Positions 62,626 through 64,000 of a DNA stretch of 64,000 bases are shown here, one piece after another. The stretch comes from Symsagittifera roscoffensis (Eukaryota; Xenacoelomorpha; Acoela; Convolutidae). Position 1 is the stretch's first letter. Every line of letters starts with the position of its first letter. Where the stretch lies: NCBI RefSeq assembly GCF_963678635.1, contig NC_087064.1:33642369-33706368 (forward strand), read 5' to 3'. Position numbers and translations under genes: made by a program. The notes under the pieces are model-generated. The model did not search any database. It worked only from the letters and a program-made list of their open reading frames with translations, and was not told the DNA's origin.

Positions 62626-63719
62626 AATCGCTTTGCCCCCCCCCCCGGTGATGTACTCGCGGCATCCCGGGGTAATGGTAACGGTGTTGACTGCCGTTTG
62701 CTCCGTTGTGGTTCCACGAAGTCAACTCTATTGCCTTGCGTTCGCTCCGCTGCTGGCCTGTCCTGTGACGTTGAGTTCCTCAAGATGGCGTCTAATTTTG
62801 CCTGTATTGCACATGAATTTTCAGCCTGGTCCCTACTCATCATATCCATTCTCGTTTCCAAACTCCCCAACTGGCTATTCACTGCGTCATATCGTTGCTT
62901 CATTTCTTGCATGTCTTTTTTGATGTTCTTGTCTCGCTCTTCATCAGTGGTATCTACCTTGTCCGAAACCTGCTGAAGCCTTTCCTCTGTCGCTTTCGCT
63001 AGATTGAAGTAGCTGTCCAGGTACTCATGTTTGTTGTTTCTTAACTCTTTCCTTATCACATATCTATCCTCTTCGCTGTGCTTCAGTTTCTTGTCGATCT
63101 GATCTAGCTTTGCCATCAAATCGCCTAGCTCAAGAGTAAGTGTTTCATGGTCAGTTGTTGCCCTGTTGTTGGCTGCTTTTCCTGGTCTGTTCTGGTCTTC
63201 GTTTTGGTCGGTGTCTGTCGTTTTCGTGGAAACTGTTCCGAATGTTTTGCCTTTCTCGGCTTTCGGTTCTTCCGCTGCTGCGTCTCTCGACTTCATTCCG
63301 ACCATTATCGCCAATCTTTCAAAAAAAGACGTTCTTTTTGCTTGAGACTCGTCCTTCACCATTTCTGGCGTGTTGCCTGTTGTGTCTTTCACATTGTCTA
63401 TCGGTGAGAACTCCATGGACTTTGGATTTGGTTCCTCTGCATTCGTTATCGGTGTTGACTCCGTCGTCTTCTTCTCCACCTCATCCACACTCTGGTCCGG
63501 TGTCTCTAGTTCAATCTCGATGGCGGGTTCTGCTCGTCTCCCTTCCATGCCCTCTTTTTTTTTGTTCTCTGTATTACTCCTCGTGATGACCATGCTAACT
63601 GAAAAGTTCTTCTCCGTTATCTTTGGGCCCATTGATGTCGTTTTACGTAGCGACGAGTTATATTTTCTCCTTGATTCAGTAGATCTTTTTTCAGCCACCG
63701 GTACCCTGCTCCGTCTCAT
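62622..63719 (-). CDS. Upstream coiled-coil Gag-like ORF (365 aa)
   Basis: ATG at 63719. A basic N-terminus (RRSRVPVAEKRSTESRRK) is followed by a low-complexity Glu/Thr/Pro region and a long predicted coiled coil (about residues 190-300; LGDLMAKLDQIDKKLKHSEE). It ends right after a run of 11 G (plus-strand C, 62636-62646). Its TGA overlaps the next ATG. Read in the other frame after the G run, the sequence would continue into the capsid ORF, so this may be the N-terminal part of one Gag protein. Confidence 0.65.
   Translation of the reverse strand: MRRSRVPVAEKRSTESRRKYNSSLRKTTSMGPKITEKNFSVSMVITRSNTENKKKEGMEGRRAEPAIEIELETPDQSVDEVEKKTTESTPITNAEEPNPKSMEFSPIDNVKDTTGNTPEMVKDESQAKRTSFFERLAIMVGMKSRDAAAEEPKAEKGKTFGTVSTKTTDTDQNEDQNRPGKAANNRATTDHETLTLELGDLMAKLDQIDKKLKHSEEDRYVIRKELRNNKHEYLDSYFNLAKATEERLQQVSDKVDTTDEERDKNIKKDMQEMKQRYDAVNSQLGSLETRMDMMSRDQAENSCAIQAKLDAILRNSTSQDRPAAERTQGNRVDFVEPQRSKRQSTPLPLPRDAASTSPGGGAKRL
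62636..62646 (+). repeat. C11 homopolymer in the Gag coding region
   Basis: Eleven C on plus (G11 in the mRNA sense), 10 bases upstream of the ATGA overlap between the two Gag ORFs. It is a candidate slippage site or a source of the frame break. Confidence 0.85.
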
Positions 63720-64000
63720 TATTTTTATTTACAATTGTTCCTATTTACAGTATTACTATATACAAAATTCTACTCTATGGTTAAAATCTCTGACATTAAT
63801 AAAAAGCTATTTTCAATTTAAAAAGAACAACGTTTTTTTTTTGAAAATTCTAAATGTTCTTGATCACCACAGTACCGGATCTATCGCGACATAACTCTCT
63901 GACTAGTCCTATTGCTTTTAATTTTGCGATTGGTTACTTCAACCTGTCTTAGTACTCTTTAGTACCGTCACCCCCCTTCTTTATACTGTTCCAAGACTAC
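63720..64000 (-). other. 5' flank of the large element, no ORF
   Basis: AT-rich leader upstream of Gag. On minus it contains cagtataaagaagg near 63975, a possible TATA box. It shows no similarity by eye to the internal spacer, so the spacer is not an obvious LTR copy. A primer-binding site could not be identified. Confidence 0.4.

Larger units (their letters stand above)
51481..63719 (-). mobile_element. Large Ty3/gypsy-class retroelement, copy Y (3'-truncated)
   Basis: Retains Gag through ORF B. It is cut within ORF B at NMGPAYMF, where it joins copy X. The 5' LTR, if present, would lie beyond 63.72 kb, largely outside the window. Lesions: Gag frame break, TGA before the protease, several RT breaks, an altered segment between IN and its C-terminal domain, a 4-base deletion in the macro-like module, breaks in ORF A and a deletion of about 600 bp joining ORF A to ORF B at 53010. 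Confidence 0.85.

Noticed and set aside
43706-62976. Many plus-strand ORFs rich in Ser, Leu and Pro
   Set aside because: Antisense shadows of the retroelement ORFs; the minus strand carries the recognisable motifs.

Overview
The window is nuclear DNA of an invertebrate metazoan whose phylum I cannot name. Two host genes are visible: a Cys-loop anion-channel subunit with GT-AG introns and TTTCAG-type acceptors, and a PHRF1-type RING/PHD/SRI transcription-linked protein. The rest is AT-rich intergenic DNA and transposable elements. Gene density is low.

Layout. 1-5129 (minus): a 5'-truncated Ty3/gypsy-like pol followed by two tiny overlapping membrane ORFs and a Pro/Ser/Thr-rich ORF that leaves the window. 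5130-17600: AT-rich DNA with a foldback MITE (7155-7327), a 0.89 kb tandem duplication carrying a minisatellite (7996-9778) and a GC-rich foldback (12087-12367). 17631-20350: an imperfect palindrome, then a dead MULE-type DNA transposon (FLYWCH plus transposase remnants) bracketed by inverted minisatellite arrays. 21101-21277: a mariner-type MITE. 21437-24432 (plus): the last three exons of an anion-selective Cys-loop receptor, with repeats in its intron. 27534-32501 (minus): the PHRF1-like gene, with a decayed copy of its own PHD segment just upstream. 32793-41220: 2.4 tandem copies of a 3.55 kb unit carrying a decayed LINE reverse transcriptase. 41221-63719 (minus): GC-richer DNA made of two partial, degenerate copies (X, 41221-51480; Y, 51481-63719) of one very large Ty3/gypsy-class retroelement.

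The large element is the notable content. Combining what X and Y each retain, its order is: coiled-coil Gag, zinc-knuckle Gag, protease, RT-RNase H, a long acidic linker, integrase, a long extension ending in a macro-domain-like module, a spacer of about 0.5 kb, a coiled-coil ORF fused to an SGNH/GDSL-hydrolase-like domain (ORF A), a 665-residue ORF B, and ORFs C to G, which share one reading frame and are separated only by TAA codons. The order IN, macro-like module, spacer, ORF A, ORF B occurs in both copies, so these accessory genes belong to the element and are not flanking host genes. X and Y carry different inactivating lesions; neither is functional.
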